DNA from: Apostichopus californicus
Taxonomy: Eukaryota; Echinodermata; Holothuroidea; Aspidochirotida; Stichopodidae
NCBI GenBank assembly: GCA_020650975.1
Contig: JAIPMN010001689.1
Location: forward strand, 1 to 40,399
Direction of reading: 5' to 3'
Length of the DNA stretch: 40,399 nucleotides
The translations under genes and the position numbers were made by a program. How positions within the stretch are numbered: position 1 is the stretch's first letter; every line of letters starts with the position of its first letter. Of this stretch, positions 10,301 to 23,551 are shown one piece after another. The notes under the pieces are model-generated. The model saw only the letters and a program-made list of their open reading frames with translations, ran no database searches and was not told the origin of the DNA.

Positions 10301-13240
10301 TGTATAGATAACTTTTCCATGTAAATGATTGGGGCTCTTTACAATCCATGTTCATTAATAATAATAATAATTTATTCTTATATAGCGCTTTACATCAAAC
10401 AATGATCTCAAAGCACTTCACAAAATCGCAAAAATTGAATAAAAGCATACAAAAAACCAGTTTGGAACATGTTTGATGGCATAACACAGGGACATTGAGT
10501 ACTCACATGGAGGGAGGAGTGAAGTTGTGGTATATAGGGGGTGAGAAGGGGAAAGGGTATGGGGAGAAGTGGAGGAGGAACAAACTGATATCTATACATA
10601 TAACTGAAAAGTTATGTACAGTATATAGATAGATATACATGATTTTAAAAAGAGGGAAGAAGGAATTTGAGGGTAAAACTGGAAAACATCAAGTGAAATG
10701 CACAAAAACAAGAAGAAAACTCCAAAAGATGTATGTGTCAAGGCTTAATTCCCTACCTGGTTCATCTGTTATAAGAGTTGCAGGAAAGAAACAAAAAGCA
10801 AATATATGAAGCAAGACTAAACAAAAAATAAACAATTAAATAAATAATAGAGAAAAAGAAAACAAACAGAGAACTGAAGACAGAATGATGGTTTTCATAG
10901 ATCAATGCCCTTTGCTGTTAAAAGATGTTCATGAATATTTGGCAATCAAAGTTTATGAACAGAAGTCTGATAAAGATTGATAATTGCTCCTAAGGACAAT
11001 ATCTGAGTAAAGGGACATCACATATGAGACCAACAATGTTTTCTTCTAATCTGATACAGCCAACGGGTGGTTGCACAGTCTGCTTTTGTCAACAAGTTAG
11101 CAGCTTTCCAAATCCTGTTCGAAGAAGAACAATGGTCCTGAAGAGGTAAATATTTATGCGTGGAACACCAAGTGGCACCTCGCTACACCGGTACCAGTAC
11201 CAGAGTGAAATGTCATCTCGTGGAATGTTGGAGCTTTCAGAACTTCTTAGAGTTTGGACAACTTCACGGATGTCAGTAACTAAGATGTCATCATTAAGCA
11301 AGTTAAAGACACTACTACACACTACTACAGTAACATCTAGCTACAGTATCATGGACACCTATGACACCTGCCGTACTGCAAATTAGGAGATGAACATTCA
11401 AACTCCATTTCCAGGCCTGTCCAGTGTTGTGGAATTCTAATGGAATGACCTGATTAGGATTGTTTTTAATGATCTAGATCTACTGTAGTATATTTACTCA
11501 CTAAGAACTTCAAGAATTTCAGAATTGAGCACAACACAAAATGTTAAGTTCCTGCTGCTAGATTAACTCTCCCTTTTTCAGGTATGTTGTGCAAGTGTGC
11601 ATGTTTAATACCAACAGAATATAAATAATGCTTCCATTGTGTGTGGTACATGTGCTACCGATATGACTTTTACAGCTCAGTAAGCCTGTATGGTATCATC
11701 AAGAACTAAACAATCCCTTCCTCTCTACTACAAAACCGTAGGGCAACTTTTACTGTACTTTAATAATTGGTACCTGTAGCTCTGTCACATTGGAAAACAA
11801 TATAACAAAGTGGTATACTGTAAACATTACATTGTATATTATTATTTGTATATGGTATTAAAAGAGTGATGCTCATTATTATATGGTACTAAAAGAGTAA
11901 TGTTTAACACAAATTGTGGGCAACTCAAAACTATCACTAAATTCTTTTTTATCAATTATTAGAAGGACTATAGAATGTTGTTCAACAGAAATCAGAAACA
12001 AATGACGTCGATCAATTAGGGTTGCTAATTACCTTCACTTCTATATCGCCAACTTTGGTTGTGGACCTGATGATTGGTCTCCCAACCAGAGACGGAAATA
12101 TATGGGCAGGGAAGTTAGATCCCGCAAAGCCACATTTGACAAACTGTGAAGGAAAAAGAAATTTAAACATTTTACTTGCCACTGATAAGTTTATTTGAAA
12201 CTTAATTGAGGTGATCTTGAGCGTGTCATTTTTTAGCAAGGTTACTTTTCAGTAAAATCACAGGAAGTTTCACAATTTTTTGGACAAAATAATATTGAGA
12301 GGTATATTGTAAACATACTGCAAAAGATAGATAGGCCCTATGTAGCAATAAGAGAAATTTATTAGAGTAAACTTTGCCAATTCAAAGACTTACCCAATCA
12401 CTATGATTGTACACTAGGACTAAACCCATCATGCCGTACAACTAACTGGTGGAGAGCTAAGCAACATTACAAATGGACTTCTCAACGTAACTAACATTTT
12501 TAGTTTTTGCAACCACTATGTAACAGTTAGACATTCTTGAGTTTGACATATACTGACTTCTAGCAGTAAAAAGTACCAAGATCTCAAACTGTTGCATATT
12601 GTTGTGTTCATTTATTCTAGAGTATGCAGCTATGCTTAATCTAATTAGAAATAGAATAACCACAGGAAACATTTTGGATCCATTATTACAATTGTTATAA
12701 TATACAGGTCCAGGCCAAACCTGTTACTGTTTGGCAAACGTTAGTTGAGCTTATAAAAATGAGACTTTAAAGTTTAAGTCATGTTATAAATACTGTATAA
12801 AGAAGGATAGTTATAAGTCTACGCGTAACATTGTCTGTTACAGTGTTACTGTTAGTAATAAACATATTCTACGTAGGCCTATACTATATTAGATAGGCGT
12901 TGACATCCGGTATTTTACATTGGCCCGGTTCTGCTAATATTTACTAAGACAGAATAAAACCAACTAGCATACAGAATGTAAGATTACAATAAGTAATCTG
13001 CTACTAATTAGGCCTACGGAAGAAAGTGATAATAAGTTTCTATAGAAAATTGATTGTGCCTACAGAATGATCTGACTATCTGAAAGTACACTTATGCAGC
13101 GATCATTTACTTCCTTGTAAATATCTTTAAAAATCTCTTCAATCATCTTAAAATGTGAATACAAAACTACAATAATAGTGAACAATTCTTACCCCAGTTC
13201 CATTATCACAAACAACTACTTTCCTTCCCTGGCTATCCAT
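1329..13240 (-). CDS. ACTR2: Actin-related protein 2 (Arp2/3 complex subunit), spliced, one internal exon not found
   Basis: Arp2 is an actin-fold ATPase that pairs with Arp3 to seed branched actin filaments. Coding exons, 5' to 3': 13240-13193, 12143-12033, 8277-8062, 7427-7355, 6827-6691, 4989-4926, 3279-3001, 1496-1329; all introns are GT-AG. The first exon reads [16 protein letters not shown], with the first phosphate loop. Exon 5 carries the second loop ([11 protein letters not shown]) and exon 8 the adenosine motif (VLSGG). The last exon carries the [17 protein letters not shown] block and ends LGIKV-stop. The recovered 364 residues align end to end with the roughly 394-residue family, apart from a gap of 29 residues between ITRYLIK (exon 5) and YDIVREQ. 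Exon 5 ends in phase 0 and the next exon starts with one leftover base, so direct joining would shift the frame. A missing exon of about 86 nt, carrying the RGYAF...KEKLCYV part of the fold, is therefore expected in 4990-6690. Identity is certain; completeness is not. Confidence 0.93.
2086..2303 (+). repeat. Dispersed repeat R1, copy A (ACTR2 intron between 3001 and 1496)
   Basis: About 218 bases beginning ATTTGAACTTTTCATT and ending near AAGCAATGAGTCTG. It is closely similar to 3688-3905 in the same orientation. The shared blocks include CACAAAGTAAAGTCATAGCA, GCCTTCAGCACTTCATAGAG and TTTTGTGGATAAAGTCATCA. No terminal inverted repeats or poly-A tail could be seen, so the class is unknown. Confidence 0.8.
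3688..3905 (+). repeat. Dispersed repeat R1, copy B (ACTR2 intron between 4926 and 3279)
   Basis: Second near-full copy of R1. It differs from copy A by scattered substitutions and one- or two-base indels, consistent with a moderately old interspersed family. It lies in the next intron upstream from copy A. Confidence 0.8.
5116..5126 (+). repeat. G11 homopolymer
   Basis: Eleven consecutive Gs preceded by TGGGT, inside the ACTR2 intron 4990-6690. Confidence 0.8.
5300..5500 (-). mobile_element. Penelope-like retroelement fragment (terminal region with hammerhead-like motif)
   Basis: On the minus strand, CTGAAGA at 5356-5350 is followed by a perfect five-base stem (GATCC / GGATC) with loop TGCTT, then AAAACGTC. 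This layout (CUGANGA, stem II, GAAAC-GUC) is the hammerhead ribozyme signature found in the terminal repeats of Penelope-like elements. Upstream on the same strand is a TATATAAAG box near 5420. The first base of the GAAA core is A here, so catalytic activity is doubtful. No reverse transcriptase was seen. The edges are approximate and the element is probably only a remnant. Confidence 0.4.
5463..5762 (+). pseudogene. Unrecognised protein-like fragment in an ACTR2 intron
   Basis: The frame runs 99 codons to a TGA at 5760. The stretch after 5520 has a protein-like composition (for example [19 protein letters not shown] and [18 protein letters not shown]) and is richer in G+C than the surrounding intron. 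I do not recognise the family. The first dozen codons overlap the Penelope-like fragment on the other strand, so the frame start is probably not real. It may be an element remnant or a retrocopied exon; no start or splice sites were identified. Confidence 0.3.
6181..6280. repeat. A-rich low-complexity tract
   Basis: Imperfect repeats of AACTTAAA, AATTAAAG and AAATAAA words over about 100 bases, in the ACTR2 intron 4990-6690. Confidence 0.7.
6322..6450 (+). repeat. Dispersed repeat R1, shortened copy C (ACTR2 intron 4990-6690)
   Basis: It retains ATTGACTCATG, TGCCTTCAGCACTT, ATCATCATATTTTGTGGATA and GTCTGGTTGC from R1, but the first half and several internal bases are missing. It sits in the intron from which an ACTR2 exon appears to be absent. 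Confidence 0.65.
6914..7120 (+). repeat. Dispersed repeat R2, copy 1 (ACTR2 intron 6828-7354)
   Basis: Starts CCTCGCTACACCGGTAC and ends CTACAGTACCATGG. It matches 11176-11354 over most of its length, including AGAGTGAAATGTCATCTCGT, TTTCAGAACTTCTTAGAGTT and AAGATGTCATCATTAAGCAA. An extra segment of about 50 bases sits near its left end. Family unknown. Confidence 0.8.
7152..7162 (+). repeat. G11 homopolymer
   Basis: Eleven consecutive Gs inside a GGGGAAGGAGGTG context, next to R2 copy 1. Confidence 0.8.
10350..10430 (+). repeat. AAT microsatellite joined to a GCGCTTTACA-type dispersed repeat
   Basis: A run of AATAATAATAAT leads into TTTATTCTTATATAGCGC, then TTTACATC and, about 25 bases later, CTCAAAGCACTTCACA. 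From memory, AAT runs fused to TTATATAGCGC are a widespread interspersed repeat in marine invertebrate genomes. I cannot assign a class. Confidence 0.5.
11176..11354 (+). repeat. Dispersed repeat R2, copy 2 (ACTR2 intron 8278-12032)
   Basis: Second copy of R2, same orientation as 6914-7120. It carries an expansion of ACTACTACACACTACTACAG where copy 1 has ACTACTACTACTAAG. Confidence 0.8.
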
Positions 13241-13365
13241 GCTGAAATTTGAAGGTTATTTCGGATGGGATGTTGTCCCCCCTCGATAGTAAACGTCTCT
13301 GGCCTAGTCTGCTTGTTGTATATATACGTACGTTTGTCAGCAGCTATAGCGGCACCTCCTCTATG

Positions 13366-13395
13366 ACACATACACACACAATATATATATATATT
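13366..13395. repeat. CA / TA microsatellite
   Basis: Runs of CACATACACACAC followed by ATATATATATATATT, about 130 bases upstream of the ACTR2 start codon. Confidence 0.7.
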
Positions 13396-14097
13396 GCTAG
13401 GCTGCAATGTTTCCGTTATTGGTTCGTTAACACTAGGCTATCAATTTCTATGATACACACACACAGGAGTTTACTTCCGGGTATTCCTACGTCAACTACC
13501 GCTTGCCGACACTGAGAACTGGAGGTCGCAAGAAAAGGATTTTGTATAGATTATTGGATAATTACAGATAAATAGTTTTGTAATTATTCGAGAATGCTTA
13601 GTTTATTTTGAATAAAATTTTGCCTAAATATGAAACACAATTGTACTTCACGGGTATCACCCACTTCAGTTTGCTAAACATTTCTTAATCTGGGACAAGG
13701 TGCTGGGAAAGTGGGATCACTAACCAATTGCTTTTCCAAGGTACCTAGACAGTTAAAACCATAATACAAAGAGTAACAAGTGAGTTCGTGCAACGGGTTC
13801 AACGTGCTGGTACAGTACAGTATTGTTCTAAGTCAGACGGAACAACTTAGGACATATAGGTTGTATTTGCTTGTAAAGTACATGTATTATTATGCTTAGC
13901 CTAGCTTATAAAATTCCCACATTGACCTACGGTCCACACTTATTTGTGAAAATAATGCGGTCTCAGTTAATGCAGGAGTCTTGAAGGAGTTTGCTGTCAG
14001 GTGCAACTTACAAGACAACTTTCTATATTGTCGCTAATTATAAGAAGGCTGCACACACTTATCAATAACAATTAATAATTAGTCTAGTTATATAGTC

Positions 14098-14375
14098 AGT
14101 ATTGCGAAGTTCGGAACACTGCGAAGTTCGGACACCCCAAAGAAATACACGATTTAAACATGATAACCTACAGCTAGAGCCAATTTCACAAAAAACTACG
14201 AAGCTACAGTTATTTTCTCTCCAAAATGACCCGTGTGCAAGTAAGTACTTACATATTTGTCAATAAAATGACGGAGATCTATGAAGTCTGTTATAATTAC
14301 TGAAAGAGCAACTGCGCCACCAATTTTATCACCAGCGCCACACTGTGGGACCGGGTGTCCGAACTTCGCAATACT
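14098..14375. mobile_element. MITE-like element with 17-bp terminal inverted repeats
   Basis: The left end AGTATTGCGAAGTTCGG (14098-14114) is an exact reverse complement of CCGAACTTCGCAATACT at 14359-14375. A second inner pair is GCGAAGTTCGGACACC at 14121 and GGTGTCCGAACTTCGC at 14354. A third arm, TGTCCGAACTTCG, lies outside at about 14558-14571. No target-site duplication was obvious and there is no transposase, so the superfamily is unknown. Confidence 0.6.
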
Positions 14376-14614
14376 CTAGCAAAGAAATACCAGTTCCACA
14401 ATCACGAAGAATCTTCTTGGAATACAACGTGAAAACAGTTTGCAGGAAAGAAATTTTGGCCGTGTATCGTAATATAACACACTTCTCCCACCATATCAAG
14501 TATATTTTCAGGTGATTTATACCAGAAGATATAGTTTTGGGTTGTTTTAAGGCTTATGTGTCCGAACTTCGAAGTGTCCATGCTACTATAGGCCTAGGCC
14601 TATATCACAGAATA

Positions 14615-14875
14615 CAGTGGCTTAACCAGACTTTTTCATCCGGGGAGTTGGGGGCCAGCGGGAGAGGGGGGGGGGCAGGGCAAGATTACAAGTAAGGGGA
14701 ACTTGAAACCATAGTAACGTTATTAATGTTTCTATGCCCAAATTCAACAGTTTATTGCTGAATTCCATCTGCTTAATTGTTGAAGGGATAGCTCCAACTA
14801 AAAAAATGAACTTGATATGACCTATTGTAGAGAAAGTCAAGAGTGTATAGCCAGGATTTCATCTTAGGGGGATTC
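14615..14875. mobile_element. Degraded hAT-like repeat ends
   Basis: CAGTGGCTTAACCAG at about 14615 resembles the common hAT-type end CAGTGGCGTAGCCAG, which also occurs at 40081. A second motif, TATAGCCAGGATTTCATC followed by TTAGGGGG, lies near 14846. A purine-rich tract with a ten-base G run (14666-14675) lies just inside the left end. Edges and class are uncertain. Confidence 0.25.
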
Positions 14876-16005
14876 AATTTATTGTTTACCTGTTTATGAG
14901 AACGCTTTGCAAAGCCCCTGGAAGCTATATGATATGGTGGACTTTAGAGGCTTCAGAGCTTTCGAACTTTATCCAATCGGCCTAGATTTTAGCAATGTAA
15001 AATTGTATTAAAATATTCAAAATACACTATATGATTAGCTTAATATTGATTAATTGGGTAGAAATTACTCAAGTAGGTAATGTATCACTCAAAGTAGAAA
15101 CTAATTCTAGGGTGGCCTAGTCAAATCCGTGGCACTATGGCAGTTGCCAGTAGGCCTAATACATAACAAACAATACTATGGTGTCACAGTGTAATGCCAG
15201 TTTGAAGTTTACAGCCTACAGCAGGGTTGCCAGTTTTTCTGTTACACAACCAGTCAAATTTAGAGAGTTTACTGGGCAAAACGAGTGGATACAGTCCAAA
15301 AAATATATCTGTTTGATTTCTGCCCCTGTATACATAGCCTACAATTTGGTAGTTTGCATTCCTTTTCGATAGGGTGACTCTATGTAGGCTACCGGCATAG
15401 ATAGCTTTTCAAAAGTGTGGGGGACAAAAGGCTTTATAAAATACACTGCTATGCCTTTGAAATGTATTTTTAGTCATAAATGGGAATGAGATATAGTCAA
15501 ACTTCACACTTCTGAAACTTTGTGTAAGATCTCTCTACATTGTTTTCCAAATTCTCCCTGCTCATGATCCCCCTTTTTATCTCTCTCTCTTTTTTCCCCC
15601 TTCTCTCATTTTTTTTATAGGGGGTGGGGGAGGTGGAGTTGGGGGGAGCTACATGCTTGGAGAACGTCACTATACCCTTAGCTGATAACCCTGTGTGCTC
15701 TGTGCTTCTACTTTTTTGAGTGCAATAAATGTATCGTTCACAATTTGTCTACAAAAGCCAATGTATTTCTTCATAATTGGATGCCCTTCATTTTTTTCAG
15801 TAAAATTTTTTTATTTGCTGAATCCAAATTAGATTTGGATAAACTTAAAATATAAAAAATGGTAAAGTGGTAGGATTACAGTTTAACCTTAACCGCGAAC
15901 TGGTTTAACTGAGCCTTTAAATGCATTTTGTAATTTCCGTCCAATATTTTTTGGGCCTACCAATGTCATTTGTTACCTGCTTCTATCTCCTAACAGTAGA
16001 AATAG

Positions 16006-18641
<2,636 letters not shown>

Positions 18642-19058
18642 CCATGGAGATGTGAGTATTATAGTTTTTGTAAAATTTTATGACCATTGCTATGTTCCAC
18701 TTTTTCTTCAGTTTTTCTGATTTATTGACTAAGTGATTTCTATAAGTACTTTAAGGTCTGCTTTCTTTCAATGTGTTTGGTGAGAAAAAAGTTTTTTTGT
18801 CTGGCAGAAACAATATTATTTCAAAGATTGTTCTTAAATGCAAACATTAAAGAGATTTGTGAATTTAGTACCTTAAAAGTATCATAAAAGTCGTCCTTTA
18901 AAATTTAAAACTTTTATCCTTGTAGATCAGCCACAGAATCTACAGTCACAAATTTTATCTTTAAGCTCAGTAAAGTGTCATAACAGATAATGCTTTTGCA
19001 TGTTTTTCTTTCTCTAGGTATAGTTGGATTGCCCTTTCATCTTTAAAGACCTTGAAAT

Positions 19059-19064
19059 AATAAA
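19059..19064 (+). terminator. Candidate polyadenylation signal for NENF
   Basis: AATAAA about 420 genomic bases past the stop. If the possible last intron (18652-19017) is removed, it is only about 50 bases past the stop in the mRNA. This is the first canonical hexamer downstream of the gene that I noted. Confidence 0.35.
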
Positions 19065-22000
19065 ACAACGAGTGATGCAACAAACCGCAGCTATAACTGC
19101 AGTGCCAGCCACAGTGTGGAAAGCAAGAATCCTCTCTGTTCAGATTTTGTGGTAATTTATAATCAGAATTAATAGGTGGAAGGATCCGATAATTAATGAC
19201 AGTGTTAAAACATCAAGTTACTCTCTCTTTCTGGGGGTCTTCTGTGGTACCCAGCTGTTATGCCAACCACCCAATAGACGACCAGTACATACAGCCCAAG
19301 ACAGTTCCAGAAAGAAGTATAGAAAGTAGATCAAAAGGCAAACAGTCACATGAGTAAAATAGAAGATCCAATGTCGGTAACCAAGGTGACAATGAAAAAA
19401 CTCATCAACATATTTTGATGATTCTTTTTCTTCTGATCTTGGTCATTAATTTTGTGAGTAGAAGGAATTCAGAGATGCCAACTTTTGCTTTTAAAGAGGA
19501 AATCTTCCATTCCGTTTTCACTTTTATGATCTGATCAATTTGGTTTCTGTCTACCCAATCAGAATAATTTTAGCTGGATAGGATGTTGGTGCCTAAATAT
19601 TCTCGAAACAAAATGAAGAGATTTGTGGCATCTTTGGCTCAAGAGATTAGCAACCTGTTGGATTCTGGTTTCATAGCAGGTAAATAGGATAGGATGCTTG
19701 AGCTGCATTTTGAATCAAATTTGCCTCAATCTGGTGAAAGGAAAATAATGCACAAGGAGACTGAATGCATTTCTTAAGTCCACCAAGGTCATACCCCAAA
19801 AATGATGAAATTATTCATAAACCTCAAAAGATATGCTTATGATAAAAACTAAAGCATATCATGAAATTTAATTGTGGGATACTAAAATTGTTCATATTGG
19901 ATTAACCATTAGTATTCTCACATATGATGAGCAGCTTAGCAGTTGTAACGCCATAAATCTTGTTGCTAGATTGATAGCCTAATAGCTATTGATTTGTGTA
20001 CAAATACAAAGCCTAGTCAGATCCAAACTCAACATATAATACTGGCATTTAAAGCTTTTCTTTTCCCGGTTCAAAAATTTATAGTTGATATCCTGAAGAG
20101 CACCAAAATCTCGCCGGTCAATCAAACCCTCTGTTTCAATACGTAACTTTTCCAGATATAACTTTTCCAGTTTGGATGGGTAGTTTATATTTCCATTAAT
20201 TGTCCTTAAAGAACCTCGGAGATGGCCAAAAGCATTAACTGTCAAATCAAATTCAGTTTCTCAGTAACCATGCACAAAAGAATTTTAATGTCTGAACTGG
20301 GCTTGTTCCAAGAGTTTGAAAATTATCTTTGCAAGTTTCTCTCTGTAGAAGTGAGCAAAACTTGCAGCAGTAACTTTTTTCTTGTCCTCTGCGTTGTGAA
20401 TATTTGTTGTTGTTTTGTAAGTGTGATGGTTTCGTCCTGTCTCTAGTTTTCAATTAAAGGAGGCACAACCCAAAACCATCATCTTTAGTTTAATATATGA
20501 CAGTGGACTTTGTGATGAACAACTAACCAAAAATAGCAAAGGAATTAATATTTTGCTCTGTTTGAGAGAATATCTTTGATGTCAAAAAAACAACCAGGAT
20601 CTGGAGAACGTGGCTTCCTAGTTGTTTTTCTGTTTTTTTTTAAACTTTTCAAGGAACTAATTCATTAGATCCTGTTATTTTAGATTTAGCATTTGCAAAA
20701 CCCAACTCCATTACATAAAATAACCATCGTAAAGAAAAGTTAACCAAAATTGAAGCACATGTGACTTGACGGTAATGGTATCATGTTTTGACTTGGAACG
20801 ATTCTTCAGCCTTTTGTGTGAAGGAAGATTAAATCTGTGTGGTATCTCAAATATGACTTTTCTTAGTTGTTTGGGTAAGTCGTTCACAACACATATACCC
20901 TTGGTATTCAAACTAGTTTCCTTGACAACCTCAATTTTCACCATGGTCATCCAGTGACGAATGTTTCTTCCAAATTTGGCAACCCTTCAAAACATTTTGG
21001 TGACCCTTAGAAGGGTTGAGACCCCCATTCTGAATACCAGGGGCATGATGACGGTTTGGTTTGTGTTTTCTTTACTTAATTTATCCACATTCATTGCTTT
21101 TAAAATATAAAATGTAAAAAGCATGTCTATGCTGCGGTTTGATCAAAGGGTTCTAGATTTCATTTCTTAACTCTTACGTTTTTCCATTTCATTTTGAGGA
21201 ATTGTATATTTCTCCTTATAGTACTTGATTAGTGGCAATATTGTCATGATATTTTAATCTCAATACGGAGTTCTATATATTTGGTATTTTTCATCTCACA
21301 TTAAGTTGGCATATTAATGCAGCTGTTTGATTTTGCTCAGTAACTTTTTTTTTTTAATATGTGGAGGATTTTCTGTACTCAAAGACAAAATTGCAATCAA
21401 TCACAGTATTATATCATTGTAAGATGTTTACACGAAATGAAACTAAATCAGCACGTAATTATTGTTTTGCTGTGAGTAGATCCTCAACATTTGTTTGTGA
21501 CCCAGATACTTCTCGTAATGATATTAAACACATTCAAAATGCATACCGGTAACTTTCTGTTTTCTACATCTCACTTTCATTATCTTATTTTGCTCTCAAA
21601 GTGTCAAATAATTTTGGTTTGATGTGAAACTTACATTGTCTTTAGCAGCTCCCAAGATGGGTAGTGAAATGTAACCAAATTGCTTTTAAAAATGGCATTA
21701 TTTGTATTCATGTTAAGATATTTTGTATACATTGTGTATTATACCAATGTCTTTCATTGTTGATATTTACAGTAAGGATTAATATTCCAAAAAGGAAACA
21801 GGCAGTTTCGACAACTCATTGCATCTTCATTTTAATTACCCATTTTTGATTGAGTTTTTAAAGAAATTTTGAGTAGCGTTAGAAAAATATTAAATTTCTA
21901 TATTCTTGCCATTCCTCACCATCTACAGTGTGGAATGTTTGTTTTACCGGTTATATTTTAACCCTTGTTTAGGATATTACAGAGGAAATATAATGTTAAG

Positions 22001-22336
22001 ACATAACCATTTATATCATATATGACCTAAAATGAAGAAGTTATCATGTGTACTAGTTAAATGAATGCCATTAAATGAATAAAATTGTGCTTGCTCATAA
22101 TTCTATCAGTTTTGCTTTGTTTACTACAATTTTGTTATTGATCAAACTGCTAAGGGTAAGTGCTCTACACCCAATGAAGGTTAATTGAGGAAAGAGTAAC
22201 AACCTCAGTCTGCTTCTTGCAAAATTGTCAGCAGATACCTTCGTTTATCTCTTATAAATCAAATAACGGCTGCTGTCTGGATACAGCAAGTGCTGTAATT
22301 TTCAAAGCTCAGACGTAGAGAGCAAAAGTTGAAGTA
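19065..22336. other. Gene-poor interval downstream of NENF
   Basis: No gene could be supported. Minus-strand reading frames at 20245-19979, 20453-20253 and 20950-20711 have some protein-like character, but have no splice sites or family match that I can see. The rest is AT-rich and featureless by eye. Confidence 0.5.
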
Positions 22337-22344
22337 GTGGTCAC

Positions 22345-22801
22345 CAGAGCTGGGTTAACAGTAGGGCCCATAGGGCCCAGGCCCGGGGCCCCCAGATTTT
22401 GAGGGGCCCCCAATTATTTAGGTCCCATACTAAGGCCTCAAGTACCCATCAAGTACCCATCAAGATTTCGATGTATTGTGGGCAGTGCCGGATTAACAAT
22501 GAGGCAAGCGAGGCAAATGCCTCGGGCCCCCACAAAAAGGGGCCACCACAAAAAAAAAATCAGCCAAAAATATTAAGGGTAAATGTATGTGTTGTAACAG
22601 TATATATCAGTTGTATGTAACAGTATATTTTGGATATCTATAGACATGGGAAGTGCCATTTCCTGCAATCTAGGGGACGTGTTAGCCCAATTTTTTCTTG
22701 TACGCTCCGCGCCAACCGATGGTGGCGCTCCGCTTAGATAGTGTTAAGGGCCCCCACATTGACATAGGCCTCGGGCCCCCACATACCTTAATCCGGCACT
22801 G
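22345..22801. mobile_element. hAT-type non-autonomous composite element with 8-bp target-site duplication
   Basis: The element starts CAGAGCTGGGTTAAC and ends TTAATCCGGCACTG. It is flanked on both sides by GTGGTCAC (22337-22344 and 22802-22809). An 8-bp duplication with short CAG...CTG ends is the hAT signature. Inside, at 22483, a second left end CAGTGCCGGATTAA is an exact 14-bp inverted match to the right end. The interior is rich in GGGCCCC words and has no transposase frame. Confidence 0.75.
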
Positions 22802-23300
22802 GTGGTCACCCGAAATGCCTTTTGATGGAATATTATCCTGCAATTATTTTACCTTGATAACCAGTTAAAACGAATATGCAAGTGGTAGAAATTAACTGTC
22901 AATTGCTTGTTGTGTGTTTTCTGCATCACATGATGAATTTTATTAATGTAGCTTGAAAAAGTATCTACAAATTTGAAACATGGCTAGAAGATATTGGCTG
23001 TTCAACTAGCACTGTTTTTTTTGTCTTACTGTGGTAGGTGATATTTTCCCCAACCAACCAGAATATCCATTTATTGCAGTTACATATGTCTCTAAGTATA
23101 ATCTAAAGAACATGGAATAATAACAAAACAAGTGTCAGATTGCTTTCTGCAATTCAAAAGTTTATATCCATCTTTGGATATCACATCATGACAACCAAGA
23201 TCCATGCACACTGGGCTTAATAATTATTATAATAATAAGATGATATGGTATGCATAAACAGAATGCTCATTGTCTCTACCACAAAATATATGTGAGTCAA

Positions 23301-23551
23301 TGCACTTAGTAACCAGAAACAAGTAGGGATGGGATACACTTAGTAACCAGAAATAAAGTAGGGATGGGATACACTTAGTAACCAGAAATAAAGTAGGGAT
23401 GGGATGCACTTAGTAACCAGAAATAAAGTAGGGATGGGATACACTTTATAACCAGAAATATCAGAAATAAAGTAGTGATGGGATACACTCTGTAACCAGA
23501 ATTAAAGTAGGGATGGGATGCACTTTGTAACCAGAAGTAAAGTAGGGATGA
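23301..23551 (+). repeat. 35-bp minisatellite, about seven copies
   Basis: The unit is GTAGGGATGGGATACACTTA then GTAACCAGAAATAAA (35 bases). Copies differ by single substitutions (GGGATACAC or GGGATGCAC, TTAGTAACC or TTTGTAACC). One copy is about nine bases longer, duplicating TATCAGAAA. Flanks are unique. Confidence 0.9.

Larger units (their letters stand above)
8278..12032. other. Large ACTR2 intron (3.75 kb)
   Basis: This intron separates the exon ending IEVK from the exon starting DLMVGDEAS. It holds the trinucleotide/GCGC repeat at 10350-10430 and R2 copy 2 at 11176-11354. I found no other coding sequence; the short open frames in it lack protein-like character. Confidence 0.7.
13241..16005. 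other. Intergenic region between divergent ACTR2 and NENF
   Basis: This 2.8 kb holds both presumed promoters. No TATA box could be placed with confidence. It contains an inverted-repeat element (14098-14375), hAT-like ends near 14615 and 14846, a G run at 14666, three copies of TAGGCCTA and a CA/TA microsatellite near 13366-13395. No coding sequence was seen. Confidence 0.6.

Noticed and set aside
23301-23551. CRISPR-like array
   Set aside because: Simple head-to-tail 35-bp repeats without spacers.
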